From JANMES01 sp038329865 (GTDB lineage Bacteria > Planctomycetota > Phycisphaerae > Tepidisphaerales > Tepidisphaeraceae), in contig JBBQNK010000012.1 in assembly GCA_038329865.1 (NCBI GenBank), positions 33,129 through 97,128 of the forward strand: a DNA stretch of 64,000 nt. The letters are read 5' to 3'. Positions 39,910 through 48,111 of this stretch are shown here, in pieces. The notes beneath the pieces are model-generated. The model saw only the letters and a list, made by a program, of their open reading frames with translations, was not told the origin of the DNA and made no database searches. Numbering within the stretch: position 1 is the first letter of the stretch; each line of letters starts with the position of its first letter. The translations under genes and the position numbers were made by a program.

Positions 39910-40065
39910 TTTGCCACAGATGGGGTACCGATGAACACAGATTAAGAGAAAAAGTCCACGAATAACACGAATCCAGAATTCATTCTCTTTCTCTTCTCCC
40001 CGACTCCGCGTTCATTCTTCTTATCTGTGTTCATCCGTGCCCCATCTGTGGCTAATTTTTCTTTG
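39910..40065. repeat. Long palindromic repeat, family J type, covering the end of thiE
   Basis: TTGCCACAGATGGGGTACCG faces CATCCGTGCCCCATCTGTGG, with GAACACAGAT and ATCTGTGTTC inner arms. It encodes the last 35 residues of the ThiD2-ThiE protein, after the normal end of the enzyme. Confidence 0.85.
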
Positions 40066-41165
40066 AACGCCCGCGCCGCGGCGGTGATGTCTTTCGCGCC
40101 GACGACGGCGGCGGTGACGGCGATCGCCTGTACGCCGGTGGCGAGGACCTGATCGACATTCTCCAGCGTGATCCCGGCGATGGCGACGGCGGGGAGTTTG
40201 ATCTCGGCGACGACCTGCTTGGCAAAATCGAGTCCTGGCAAAATCTCGCGCGGCTTGGTGCTGCTGCGGAAGACCGGGCCGACGCCGACGTAGTCGGCCC
40301 CGTCGAGCACGGCCTGGCGGGCATGGGCGATATCATGCGTGCTGACGCCGACGATTTTGTTGTGGCCGAGCAACTTGCGGGCTTCACGGGCGGGGAGATC
40401 GCCTTGCCCGACGTGAACGCCGTCGGCGCCGGCGAGCAACGCGATGTCCGGCCGGTCATTGATCACGCAAAGCACTCGCTTGGTTTTGCAAAGCTCGACC
40501 AACTGCTTTGCGCGGCGGAGCAGCTCGCCGCTTTCTAAGTCTTTTTCCCGCAGCTGGATACAGTCGGCCCCGCCGGCGATGGCCAACTCGGCGGCTTCGA
40601 GCCAGGGGCGCGAGCAGATGCTCTCGGTGATGAGCACATAGAGCTTCACAAGCGCAAAGAGCTTTGCGGGGCGGAGCGTGAACGCTATGCGTCGCTCGAG
40701 GTCGTAGAAGCGGTAGCGAAGAGATTCGATCGCTTGCGAAGGGGAACACTTGTCTGTCATGGAACGGGGCGAAACCGCAAGCGGCGATGAGAACCGCTCG
40801 CCGCCGCTTGCGGTTTCGCCCCGTGGCACCTGCGGTAGTGATATGCTCTTCAGGGCTTCTTCGATCGCGCGGAGTGCTTCGCCAACGCGTTTTCCCGCAG
40901 CGACGACCACATCTCCAAAATCTTCCCGCGTTAGCTCGCTCGCTGTGGTGCTCGAAGTCCCCACGTCCCCCGGCGTGTCGCGGTACAGAATCGCATCCCC
41001 CAAAAACGGTTTGACCGCCGTCGTCAGGTCGTGCCGCAGCGCCTTCAAATCCGCCTGCAACGCCGCGTCGTTCAGCACGAACCGCGCGTAGTCCTCGACC
41101 ACCCGCAGCCCTTCGCGGGCGCGGTTGGCGTTGGCGTCGAGCATTCTCAGCAGGGCGGGGTTCAT
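39942..41165 (-). CDS. thiE: ThiD2-ThiE fusion: thiamine phosphate synthase
   Basis: A 407-aa protein. Residues 1-175 match the ThiD2 domain (LRMLDANANRAREGLRVVED, RDTPGDVGT, ESLRYRFYDLERR), which is found fused to ThiE in some bacteria and is thought to act as a type 2 HMP-P kinase. Residues 185-375 are ThiE (thiamine phosphate synthase), with CIQLREKDLESGEL, VINDRPDIALLAGADGVHVGQGD and GVGPVFRSSTKP loops. It joins HMP-PP and the thiazole phosphate. Residues 114-134 are an in-frame family A repeat in the ThiD2 domain. The last ~35 residues are a family J repeat. The start is the ATG at 41163-41165; the upstream frame lacks homology. Confidence 0.92.
   Translation of the reverse strand: MNPALLRMLDANANRAREGLRVVEDYARFVLNDAALQADLKALRHDLTTAVKPFLGDAILYRDTPGDVGTSSTTASELTREDFGDVVVAAGKRVGEALRAIEEALKSISLPQVPRGETASGGERFSSPLAVSPRSMTDKCSPSQAIESLRYRFYDLERRIAFTLRPAKLFALVKLYVLITESICSRPWLEAAELAIAGGADCIQLREKDLESGELLRRAKQLVELCKTKRVLCVINDRPDIALLAGADGVHVGQGDLPAREARKLLGHNKIVGVSTHDIAHARQAVLDGADYVGVGPVFRSSTKPREILPGLDFAKQVVAEIKLPAVAIAGITLENVDQVLATGVQAIAVTAAVVGAKDITAAARAFKEKLATDGARMNTDKKNERGVGEKRKRMNSGFVLFVDFFS
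40766..40822. repeat. Palindromic repeat, family A variant, inside thiE
   Basis: GGGGCGAAACCGCAAGCGGC faces GCCGCTTGCGGTTTCGCCCC. In-frame insertion in the ThiD2 domain, encoding PRGETASGGERFSSPLAVSP. Confidence 0.9.
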
Positions 41166-41303
41166 GCAGGTCACTTCAAAACGCCGATTATAGGACGGAA
41201 TCCTCGAGCAGCGAAAGGGCAGACATGAATCAGCGAGCGGCGGCCTTCCAGCGAGGGCTGCGAACACTGAAAGCGAAGAAATTGTCGACCGCCGCGCCGG
41301 CCG

Positions 41304-41332
41304 TTGCGCCGGCGCAGAAAATGCGCTACAAT
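41304..41332 (+). promoter_or_regulatory. Sigma70-type promoter before the methyltransferase gene
   Basis: TTGCGC (41304-41309) and TACAAT (41327-41332) are 17 bp apart. The -10 box ends 9 bp before the ATG at 41342, so the mRNA may be leaderless. Confidence 0.6.
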
Positions 41333-41341
41333 GGCCGGACC

Positions 41342-42364
41342 ATGCTGGCCACCAACCAAATCGTCCAGGGCGATTCCATCAAGCTGCTCAATGAAGGTCA
41401 GCCCGGCTGGGTCGATCTCTGCTTCGCCGATCCTCCCTTCAACATCGGCTATCTCTATCACGGGTACGACGATCAAAAAGACGTGAAGGAATACTGCGAC
41501 TGGTCGGAACAGTGGATGTCGGCCGTGTACCGCGCCCTCAAGCCCAACGGCAGCTTCTTTCTCGCGATCGGCGATGAATTCGCGGCAGATTTGGCCGTGA
41601 TCGCGCGGCGAAAAATCGGCTTCCACCTCCGCAACTGGATCATCTGGCACTACACGTTCGGCCAGCAGACTTCCAAGAAATTCGCCAAAAGCCACACGCA
41701 CATTTTGTACTTCACGAAAGACGACAAAGAGTTCACGTTTAATGCCGATGCCGTCCGCGTGAAATCCGCGAGACAGACGATCTACGCAGATGCCCGCGCG
41801 AATTCCAAAGGCAAGCTTCCGGACGACACTTGGTTCCTCCGCCCGCAGGAAGCCGGCGGGCACGCACTGATCGAACCCGGCGCGAAGCCCATGACCGCCG
41901 AAGACGCCGCCGCGTTCGGGTACTTCGGCAGCAACACCGATGTGTGGAACGAATCCCGCGTCTGCGGCACGTTCAAAGAGCGCGAAGGGTGGCACGGCTG
42001 CCAGATGCCGATGGGCGTGCTGAACCGGATCATCTCCGCAGCCAGCAATCCGGGAGATATCGTGCTCGACCCGTTCAACGGCAGCGGCACGACAGTGGTG
42101 AGCGCCGCGCTGCTCAATCGCCAGTACGTCGGAATCGACCAATCCGCCGAGTACGTCGGCTACGCGCAGAAGCGCCTCAAGCACGCCATCGACACCGCCG
42201 CCAAGCCCGGCAACGCGGGGAACAAAACCCTCGCGATCACCAAGGACATCGCCCGCGCCAGCCGGGTGATGACCGAGACCGACGCCTTCGGCCGCAAGCG
42301 AGTGACCCGAGCCCGCAACGGCAAACCGATGCGCGACAGCCGGGTGAAGTCCAAGGCGTCGTAG
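41342..42364 (+). CDS. Orphan DNA methyltransferase (N4-cytosine/N6-adenine type)
   Basis: A 340-aa protein with motif IV FADPPFNIGY (DPPF) near residue 30 and motif I DPFNGSGTTVVSA near 240, so the motif order is that of the beta class of amino-methyltransferases. Between them is WIIWHYTFGQQTSKKFAKSHTHI. It adds methyl groups to a specific DNA site; the site is unknown. No partner nuclease is adjacent. The ATG at 41342 is preferred because a promoter ends just before it; the frame is open from 41225, which would add 39 residues with no conserved motif. Confidence 0.88.
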   Translation: MLATNQIVQGDSIKLLNEGQPGWVDLCFADPPFNIGYLYHGYDDQKDVKEYCDWSEQWMSAVYRALKPNGSFFLAIGDEFAADLAVIARRKIGFHLRNWIIWHYTFGQQTSKKFAKSHTHILYFTKDDKEFTFNADAVRVKSARQTIYADARANSKGKLPDDTWFLRPQEAGGHALIEPGAKPMTAEDAAAFGYFGSNTDVWNESRVCGTFKEREGWHGCQMPMGVLNRIISAASNPGDIVLDPFNGSGTTVVSAALLNRQYVGIDQSAEYVGYAQKRLKHAIDTAAKPGNAGNKTLAITKDIARASRVMTETDAFGRKRVTRARNGKPMRDSRVKSKAS

Positions 42365-42365
42365 C

Positions 42366-42440
42366 AATTCTCCCTCGCCCCAGCGGGGAGAGGGCAGCCT
42401 GCGGTGAATGCAGTCGAATCGGCGTGAGGGGAGAAACGTG
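42366..42440. repeat. Palindromic repeat, family I
   Basis: CCTCGCCCCAGCGGGGAGAG with a facing GCGTGAGGGGAGAAAC half. It lies between the methyltransferase and a zinc-ribbon membrane protein gene. Related to 7560 and 43141. Confidence 0.65.
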
Positions 42441-42442
42441 CC

Positions 42443-43111
42443 ATGTTCAAGGGCGTTCGTCATCACGTACACGCCGACTCGTCGCTTAGAGCGAGAAGCC
42501 TCCGCTCGCGTCTCTCCCGCGCCTGGCTCCGGTGCTCGCTGCTGTTGCTCGTGGCTCTCGGCATCTACTGGCCCATCGCCGCACACGTCGCCGGGAATCT
42601 TCAATCACTCGATGGCAGCGACAAACTTCCGGCGATTGCCGCGGGTCTCGGGCATCATGAACTGGCATGGGTCGTTGAATCGCACGCCTTAACGATTTGG
42701 CACGCCGCCGATCCCGCGGGCGGAACGCTGCCTTTAGTTAATCGATACGGATTTCTCCGATCTCTGTTTCAAGCATTAAAGTTCGAACCGAAGTTGGATC
42801 AGACAAATCACCGGCTGCTCGACAGCTATTTCATCACGTTCCGCACGAAAAGCAGTTCCACCGGCTCGCCGGTGACGATCCATCTTCTTTCCGTACCACT
42901 GCTGTACCTTTTAATCGGTTTCTCGATTTGGCCCGCATGGGCGCTCATCTCCCGATCGCGCCAAGCCCTCGCCGCCTATCGCATCTTCCGCCGCCGGCGC
43001 ATTCGCAACGCGATGGGCCACTGCAGTTGCGGCTACGATCTGCGGCAGTCGCAAGCCCGCTGCCCCGAGTGCGGCCGAGCGTTCCGCCGCGTGCCGGTGC
43101 CGGTTGTTTGA
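42443..43111 (+). CDS. Membrane protein with C-terminal zinc ribbon
   Basis: A 222-aa protein with two hydrophobic segments (LLLLVALGIYWPIAAHVA near residues 34-52 and PLLYLLIGFSIWPAWALI near 155) and a soluble part between them that should be extracytoplasmic. The C-terminal CSCGYDLRQSQARCPECGRAF is a CxC-x9-12-CxxC zinc ribbon of the type common in planctomycete membrane proteins. Role unknown. The next gene has the same ribbon at its N-terminus. Confidence 0.82.
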   Translation: MFKGVRHHVHADSSLRARSLRSRLSRAWLRCSLLLLVALGIYWPIAAHVAGNLQSLDGSDKLPAIAAGLGHHELAWVVESHALTIWHAADPAGGTLPLVNRYGFLRSLFQALKFEPKLDQTNHRLLDSYFITFRTKSSSTGSPVTIHLLSVPLLYLLIGFSIWPAWALISRSRQALAAYRIFRRRRIRNAMGHCSCGYDLRQSQARCPECGRAFRRVPVPVV

Positions 43112-43140
43112 TCGGTTTGTGCGCGAGCCGGCAAAATTAG

Positions 43141-43222
43141 CGAGGGGCGTTTCTCCCCTCACCCCCGCCGTCTCCCGGCTCGACTGAGCTCGCCGAAGTC
43201 CGCTGGGGAGAGGGAGTAAAGA
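43141..43222. repeat. Palindromic repeat, family I
   Basis: TCTCCCCTCACCCCCGCCGT facing GGGGAGAGGGAG, around a CTCGACTGAGCTCGCCGAAG centre, just before a gene start. Confidence 0.7.
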
Positions 43223-43223
43223 C

Positions 43224-44144
43224 ATGGAATCGAACGACAACATTCTCTGCTTCCGCTGCCAGTATGATCTCCGCGTCACGCCGGACGATCAACCCTGCCC
43301 GGAGTGCGGCCTGCTGGCGGGCCGGAGTCGGCGGGCGACGGATGCGCTGCGCGACGCGAGGCCGAAGTGGTTGCGGTCGATTTCGGTCGGCGTGTGGCTT
43401 TTCTTGTTCGCAATCCTTCTGGCGGGAGTGTGGCCGTTCCTGGGGCAATTAATTCTGGATCACATTCTCGACTCTCTCGATTCCTCAGCGGCCGCGCCAA
43501 CGGCTTACCGGTGGTACTATCAGTTTGAGGATGCGATTTGGATCGTTGGCGAGCCGGTGGCGGCGTTTTTGTTCTTCATTGGTGCCATTCTGTTGACGCG
43601 GAAGGAAGGTTTCGACGCCGCCGACCGACTCGACCGTGGGCGCCGACTGTGGATTCGAATTGCGGCGCTGATTCCGTTTCTAGCAACTGGATATCTCCTT
43701 GCCGTCAGAATCATCCGGCCGCTGAGGATGTCAACCTATACGCCGGATTGGATCGAGGAGTTAGTGATTCCAGCCATGCTGACGCTCGGAATATTTCTGC
43801 CGGCGCTTTGTTTTGCGCAGTTCAAAAGCCTCGCCTGTCGAGCAGGCAGCCGTCACCTATCGGAACATTGTTCAATCGCCGGGGTCGGCACGACGGTAAC
43901 GCTTGTCTTTGCTTTTGGAACCTATCTCTTCATGAAATTCGGCACGTTGTGGGGTATCGACGAACTCTGGATGAGCCGTTCGATTGTTTCACTGGTATTG
44001 ATGCTTGGAGTCGCGACTGCAATCGCGCTCTTCTGGCTCTGGTGCATCTACCTGATGATCCGCTTCGCCATCTCCTTCGGCCGGGCGTCGCGTGAATCTC
44101 GCCGCGCGTGGAACGCGGCGGATCGGTCTGCGGTCGGAGATTGA
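43224..44144 (+). CDS. Polytopic membrane protein with N-terminal zinc ribbon
   Basis: A 306-aa protein. LCFRCQYDLRVTPDDQPCPECG (residues 9-30) is a CxxC-x13-CxxC ribbon; after it there are about six hydrophobic segments (for example VWLFLFAILLAGVWPFLG, AAFLFFIGAILL). It starts right after a family I repeat, with no strong ribosome binding site except GGGAG inside the repeat. Similar in ribbon type to the preceding gene, but with the ribbon at the other end. Function unknown. Confidence 0.85.
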   Translation: MESNDNILCFRCQYDLRVTPDDQPCPECGLLAGRSRRATDALRDARPKWLRSISVGVWLFLFAILLAGVWPFLGQLILDHILDSLDSSAAAPTAYRWYYQFEDAIWIVGEPVAAFLFFIGAILLTRKEGFDAADRLDRGRRLWIRIAALIPFLATGYLLAVRIIRPLRMSTYTPDWIEELVIPAMLTLGIFLPALCFAQFKSLACRAGSRHLSEHCSIAGVGTTVTLVFAFGTYLFMKFGTLWGIDELWMSRSIVSLVLMLGVATAIALFWLWCIYLMIRFAISFGRASRESRRAWNAADRSAVGD

Positions 44145-44323
44145 AAATAAAATCCGCAGCAGGCTCAACGGCCCAGCCGCGCGCTGAGTTGCGTCGAACG
44201 CCCGTCTCTCCTGCCCTTACCCTCTTATCAGTGCATACCCGATTCGATCAGTGCCCGCCTTCCCTAAAGTGGCAGTGTCACGGGCGATTGGAACTCGTCC
44301 GGACTTTTTCAAAAGGAAGCACT

Positions 44324-44845
44324 ATGAAACACCGCTCCATGTGGATCGCCGCGATCGCGCTACTCAGCACGACTTCGATGGCGATGGCAAATTTCAGGCA
44401 AGGCGACAAAGAATTTACACTCAGCGGCTCCGGCGGCAATGACCGTGAATTCCGCGCAGGAAGCGTCAATGCCAACGGCAGCTTCGGGTACTTCGTGACC
44501 GACGGGTTCGAACTCACCGTCCGCCAGAGTGTCTCGTATTCCGACGGCGGCCAGGGCCAGAAGCAGATCTGGAACGGCAGCACGCGCGGCGGGGCCGACT
44601 ACAACTTCGATCTCGGCCGCTGGCGCCCGTTCATCGGGGCGAACATCGGCTACGTGTACGGCCAAGGCGTCAGTGACACGTGGGAAGCCGCGCCTGAAGC
44701 CGGCGTGAAGTTCTTCGTGAACGACACCACGTTCATCTACACGCAGGTGGAATACCAGTTCTTCTTCCGCGACACCGGCGACGCGAACGACTCGTTCAAA
44801 GACGGCCAGTTCGTCTACAGCCTTGGCGTCGGCTTCCGCTTCTAA
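44324..44845 (+). CDS. Outer-membrane beta-barrel protein
   Basis: A 173-aa protein. Residues 1-22 are a signal peptide (MKHRSMWIAAIALLSTTSMA-MA), and the rest has about eight amphipathic strands (GDKEFTLSGSGGN, GSFGYFVTDGFELTVRQSVSY, RPFIGANIGYVYG, VYSLGVGFRF) ending in an aromatic residue, which is the outer-membrane insertion signal. The layout resembles small OmpA/OmpX-like barrels. The ATG at 44324 follows AAAGGAAGC. It is followed by a strong terminator. Confidence 0.88.
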   Translation: MKHRSMWIAAIALLSTTSMAMANFRQGDKEFTLSGSGGNDREFRAGSVNANGSFGYFVTDGFELTVRQSVSYSDGGQGQKQIWNGSTRGGADYNFDLGRWRPFIGANIGYVYGQGVSDTWEAAPEAGVKFFVNDTTFIYTQVEYQFFFRDTGDANDSFKDGQFVYSLGVGFRF

Positions 44846-44874
44846 GCGGGAGCATCACCCGAGGTAGTCTTCGA

Positions 44875-44906
44875 CGCGGCCCGCATCTGCGGGCCGCGTT
44901 TTTTTT
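44875..44906 (+). terminator. Rho-independent terminator
   Basis: CGCGGCCCGCA and TGCGGGCCGCG form an 11-bp perfect stem around TC, followed by eight T. It ends the outer-membrane barrel transcript. Confidence 0.93.
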
Positions 44907-45012
44907 CGCGCTGATTCAGGCGAATCGCGCCGCGCGTGAAGGCATGAACATGTGAGCCCACGGCCGGTGACGCCCCAGCCACGCGCGGAGAACATCGTCG
45001 TTTATCGCAAAC

Positions 45013-46110
45013 TTAAACCTTCGCTGCTACCGGGTGATCGTGCGTATCGTGCGCGGGCAGGTAGTGCTCGAACCGCCGCTTGTCGACTGATTTAATGTAC
45101 GCGTCTTCTGGATCGACGATGCCCTGCTTGAGCAGACGCTCGAGCCCTTCGTCCATCGTCTGCATCCCCTGGGCCTTACCGCTCTGGATGATGTTGATGA
45201 TCGTTTCGACCTTTCCCTCGCGGATCATGTTGGATAGCGCCGGGCTGCCGAGCAGAATCTCGTTCACCGCGATCCGGCCCTTGCCGTTCTTGTGGCGGAT
45301 GAGCTGCTGGGCGACGATCGCCTTGATCGATTCGCTCAGCATGATGCGGATCTGCTCCTGCTGGTCGGCTGGAAAGACGTCGATGATGCGGTCGATCGTC
45401 TTGGCCGCGCTGTTGGTGTGCAGCGTGCCGTACACCAGCGTGCCGGTGGCGGCGGCGGAGAGGGCGAGGCTGATGGTCGGCAAATCGCGCATTTCGCCGA
45501 CGAGGACGACGTCTGCATCCTGGCGGAACACGCCGCGCAGGGCCGACGCGAAATCGATCGTGTGCTCGCCGATCTCGCGATGGGTGATGATCGATTTATC
45601 GTTGCGGTGGACGAATTCGATCGGGTCTTCGATCGTTACAATATGCCGCCGCTGGGTTTTGTTGATCAGATCGATGATGGCGGCCAGCGTGGTGCTCTTG
45701 CCGCTGCCGGTAGGCCCGGTGACCAGCACCAGTCCGCCGCGCAGCTCCGCCAGTTTCTTCAGCACCGGTGGCAGGTTGAGCTGTTCGATCGTAGCGATCT
45801 CGAACGGAATGATGCGGAACACCGCGCCGAACCCAGTGCGCTGGAAGAAGTAATTGACGCGATATCGCGCCTGCTCGCCGATGCCGTACGCGAAATCGAA
45901 ATCCTTGTTCGTGATGTACCGCTCGCGCTGCTCCGGCGAGCAGATTTCAAACAGCCACTGCTTCACGGTCGCCTCATCCAGCACCGGATAATCTTCCACC
46001 GGCGTGACGGCCCCATGAATCCTGAACTTGGGCGGCTGCCCGACGACGATGTGCAGATCGGAGGCGTGGTTCTCCATCATGCGGAGCAGCAGGGCGTCGA
46101 GGTGAGGCAT
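45013..46110 (-). CDS. pilT: Twitching motility ATPase PilT
   Basis: A 365-aa protein of PilT length. Walker A GPTGSGKSTTLAA, the Asp box region IVTIEDPIEFVH, Walker B VVLVGEMRDLPTI, and the His box GTLHTNSAAKTIDRIIDVFP are all present. The C-terminal AIRAVSQQ-like region of PilT reads AIVAQQL here. It powers type IV pilus retraction. A PilT-like paralogue gene lies upstream on the same strand with a family F repeat between. No pilB or pilC is in the window. Confidence 0.94.
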   Translation of the reverse strand: MPHLDALLLRMMENHASDLHIVVGQPPKFRIHGAVTPVEDYPVLDEATVKQWLFEICSPEQRERYITNKDFDFAYGIGEQARYRVNYFFQRTGFGAVFRIIPFEIATIEQLNLPPVLKKLAELRGGLVLVTGPTGSGKSTTLAAIIDLINKTQRRHIVTIEDPIEFVHRNDKSIITHREIGEHTIDFASALRGVFRQDADVVLVGEMRDLPTISLALSAAATGTLVYGTLHTNSAAKTIDRIIDVFPADQQEQIRIMLSESIKAIVAQQLIRHKNGKGRIAVNEILLGSPALSNMIREGKVETIINIIQSGKAQGMQTMDEGLERLLKQGIVDPEDAYIKSVDKRRFEHYLPAHDTHDHPVAAKV

Positions 46111-46121
46111 GAATCAGTGCA

Positions 46122-46203
46122 AAGGACTTAGGACTTAGGACTTAGTGAAGAAGTGCAGTCTCGTTTTCACCAAGTCCTAAGTCCTTAGTCCTAAGTCCTT
46201 TCT
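46122..46203. repeat. Palindromic repeat, family F
   Basis: AAGGACTTAGGACTTAGGAC faces GTCCTTAGTCCTAAGTCCTT. It lies between the two PilT-like genes and would fold in a shared mRNA. Confidence 0.9.
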
Positions 46204-47787
46204 TTAATGAACTCCCGCCAAATCCCGTTCCATCTGGCCGTGGTTTTCTGATCGCGCGATCGCGTCGTCCTTGGAAATTTTTTGTTCCTTCACCAGCCGC
46301 AGGAGCGATTCGTCCATGAGATGCATCCCTTGCTTGTGGTGTGTCTGCATCATGCCGTGGAGCTGGAAGGCGCGGTTTTCGCGGATCAAGTTCGCGATCG
46401 CGCCGGTGTTGAACATGATTTCCGTCGCCAGGTGCACCGACTCGCCGTCGCGGCCGGGGATGAGGAACTGGCTGATCACGCCGCGCAGGCTTTCGCTGAA
46501 CATCGCGCGGATCTGCCCCTGCTCGGCCGGCGGGAAGACGTCGATGACGCGGTTGATCGTGCGCGGCGCGTTGGGCGTGTGCAGCGTGCCGAAGACCAAA
46601 TGCCCCGTCTCGGCGGCGGTGATGGCGAGGCTGACCGTTTCAAGATCGCGCATCTCGCCGACCATGATCACGTCGGGCGCCTCGCGCAAGCTGGCCCGCA
46701 GCGCGTTGGCGAAACTCTGCGTGTGCACGCCGACTTCGCGCTGGTTGACGTGCGCCTTTTTACTCGGGTGGACGAATTCGATCGGGTCTTCAATGGTAAT
46801 GATGTGGTCGGCCCGCTGGGCGTTGATCAGGTCAATCAGCGCTGCGAGCGTGGTGGTTTTGCCGCTCCCCTTCGGCCCGGTGACGAGCACCACGCCCTGG
46901 CGGAACGAGGTGAATCGTCTACACGGTGCGGGAAGTTTCAGGTCGTCGAAATTCGGCACTTTGTCCGGGATCAGCCGAAACGTGCCGTCCACGCCGCGGT
47001 GCTGGCGGAGCACGTTGAGGCGGAATCGGCCGAGCCCGCGCCCGCCGTCGAAGGAGCAGTCGACGTCGTTGGTCTTTTCGAACTGCTCGCGATCCGCCGG
47101 CGAAAGCAGCGACTTCAGTGCCCGTTCCACCCGCTCCGGCGACAGCGGCGGCACGGCCAGCTCGTGCAGAAACGTCGCCTTCCGCAGCACCGGCACGGCC
47201 CCGGACTTGATGTGCAGGTCCGACGCGTTCAACTCGCGCGCGACGCGAAGGAGATCGAAGATCAGATCGCGATCATCGCCATCGAGCCGCACGTTGGCTT
47301 GAATCGGCGCGTACCGCGCGTCACCCGCGACTGATGAGGACGAAGCCGCCGGCCCTGCAGGCGCCGCCCGACCAGTCGGCGGAGTCGGATGCGCCGATTC
47401 AGCCGGCATACGCGACGGCGTGGCCCGCGGCGCTTCCGCCGCCGGCATCCGCGGCGGCACGGCCGGTGCCGCGTGCGCGTGATTCGCGTGACCATCGAGC
47501 GACGACCGATGCGCTTCTGCGTGCGCCGGCGCATGGCCCGTGCGCGCCTCGGCATGCGCCGCCGGCGCCGCCGGCGCTGCGGCCGACAGGTGCTGCTTCT
47601 GAAGGTTATGCTGATAAAGCGAGAGCAGCTTGTCGCCGACGGCCTCGGTGATCATTTCGCCGATCACCATCTTCGCGATGATGTTTTCCGGATCCGGCTC
47701 CTGCTCCATGAGCATGGCCAGATCTTCCTCGCTCGCCAGCTTGTTGTGGAGAATCAGAACCTTAAAAATGTTCTGCTGCGGGGTCAT
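46204..47787 (-). CDS. PilT/PilU-like ATPase with an N-terminal extension
   Basis: A 527-aa protein. The C-terminal 350 residues are a PilT-type ATPase (VLVTGPKGSGKTTTLAAL, IITIEDPIEFVHPSKK, VIMVGEMRDLETV, GTLHTPNAPRTINRVIDVFP). Before it is a helical MshEN-like N-terminal part (residues 1-65) and about 100 residues rich in Ala, His and Pro (for example AHAEARTGHAPAHAEAHRSS), which may form a linker or metal-binding tail. The extension makes it longer than standard PilT. Adjacent to pilT, so probably both act on the same machinery. Confidence 0.9.
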   Translation of the reverse strand: MTPQQNIFKVLILHNKLASEEDLAMLMEQEPDPENIIAKMVIGEMITEAVGDKLLSLYQHNLQKQHLSAAAPAAPAAHAEARTGHAPAHAEAHRSSLDGHANHAHAAPAVPPRMPAAEAPRATPSRMPAESAHPTPPTGRAAPAGPAASSSSVAGDARYAPIQANVRLDGDDRDLIFDLLRVARELNASDLHIKSGAVPVLRKATFLHELAVPPLSPERVERALKSLLSPADREQFEKTNDVDCSFDGGRGLGRFRLNVLRQHRGVDGTFRLIPDKVPNFDDLKLPAPCRRFTSFRQGVVLVTGPKGSGKTTTLAALIDLINAQRADHIITIEDPIEFVHPSKKAHVNQREVGVHTQSFANALRASLREAPDVIMVGEMRDLETVSLAITAAETGHLVFGTLHTPNAPRTINRVIDVFPPAEQGQIRAMFSESLRGVISQFLIPGRDGESVHLATEIMFNTGAIANLIRENRAFQLHGMMQTHHKQGMHLMDESLLRLVKEQKISKDDAIARSENHGQMERDLAGVH

Positions 47788-48111
47788 GGAATATCCTCGA
47801 CCGCCTGATTCACGTCCCGTTCAATTCCGCCGAAGTGTGAGGCGTTAGTTTAATCCTGAGCCCGATTGTAATGCAATTAAAATCAAGCGTTTAAACAGCC
47901 GGTGGGGCCGTGGAAACACGTTCCGCCGGGCCGAATGGCGGGGCCCTTCCGCCGGTTCCAGAGGAGTTTTCCAGGCCGATTCGGCCACGCTTTAGCAACA
48001 AAGACGCTCGCCGGGCGTTTGTAGCAGGGCGGTGTAGACTATCCGTCGCTCGATCCACGTGTCCAGAATTGAACGACCGCGGCGGACAGTCAGTCATCAA
48101 CGGAGGCTTTT
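47788..48111. other. Divergent non-coding gap
   Basis: About 320 bp between the PilT-like gene and a secreted-protein gene. It holds an AT-rich patch at 47850-47895 (TAATGCAATTAAAATCAAGC) that may contain promoters for one or both genes, and a few GC-rich short hairpins near 47905-47955. No gene or long repeat was seen. Confidence 0.5.

Noticed and set aside
38606..39934. 442-codon plus-strand frame
   Set aside because: Antisense of murJ; Arg/Gln-rich without motifs.
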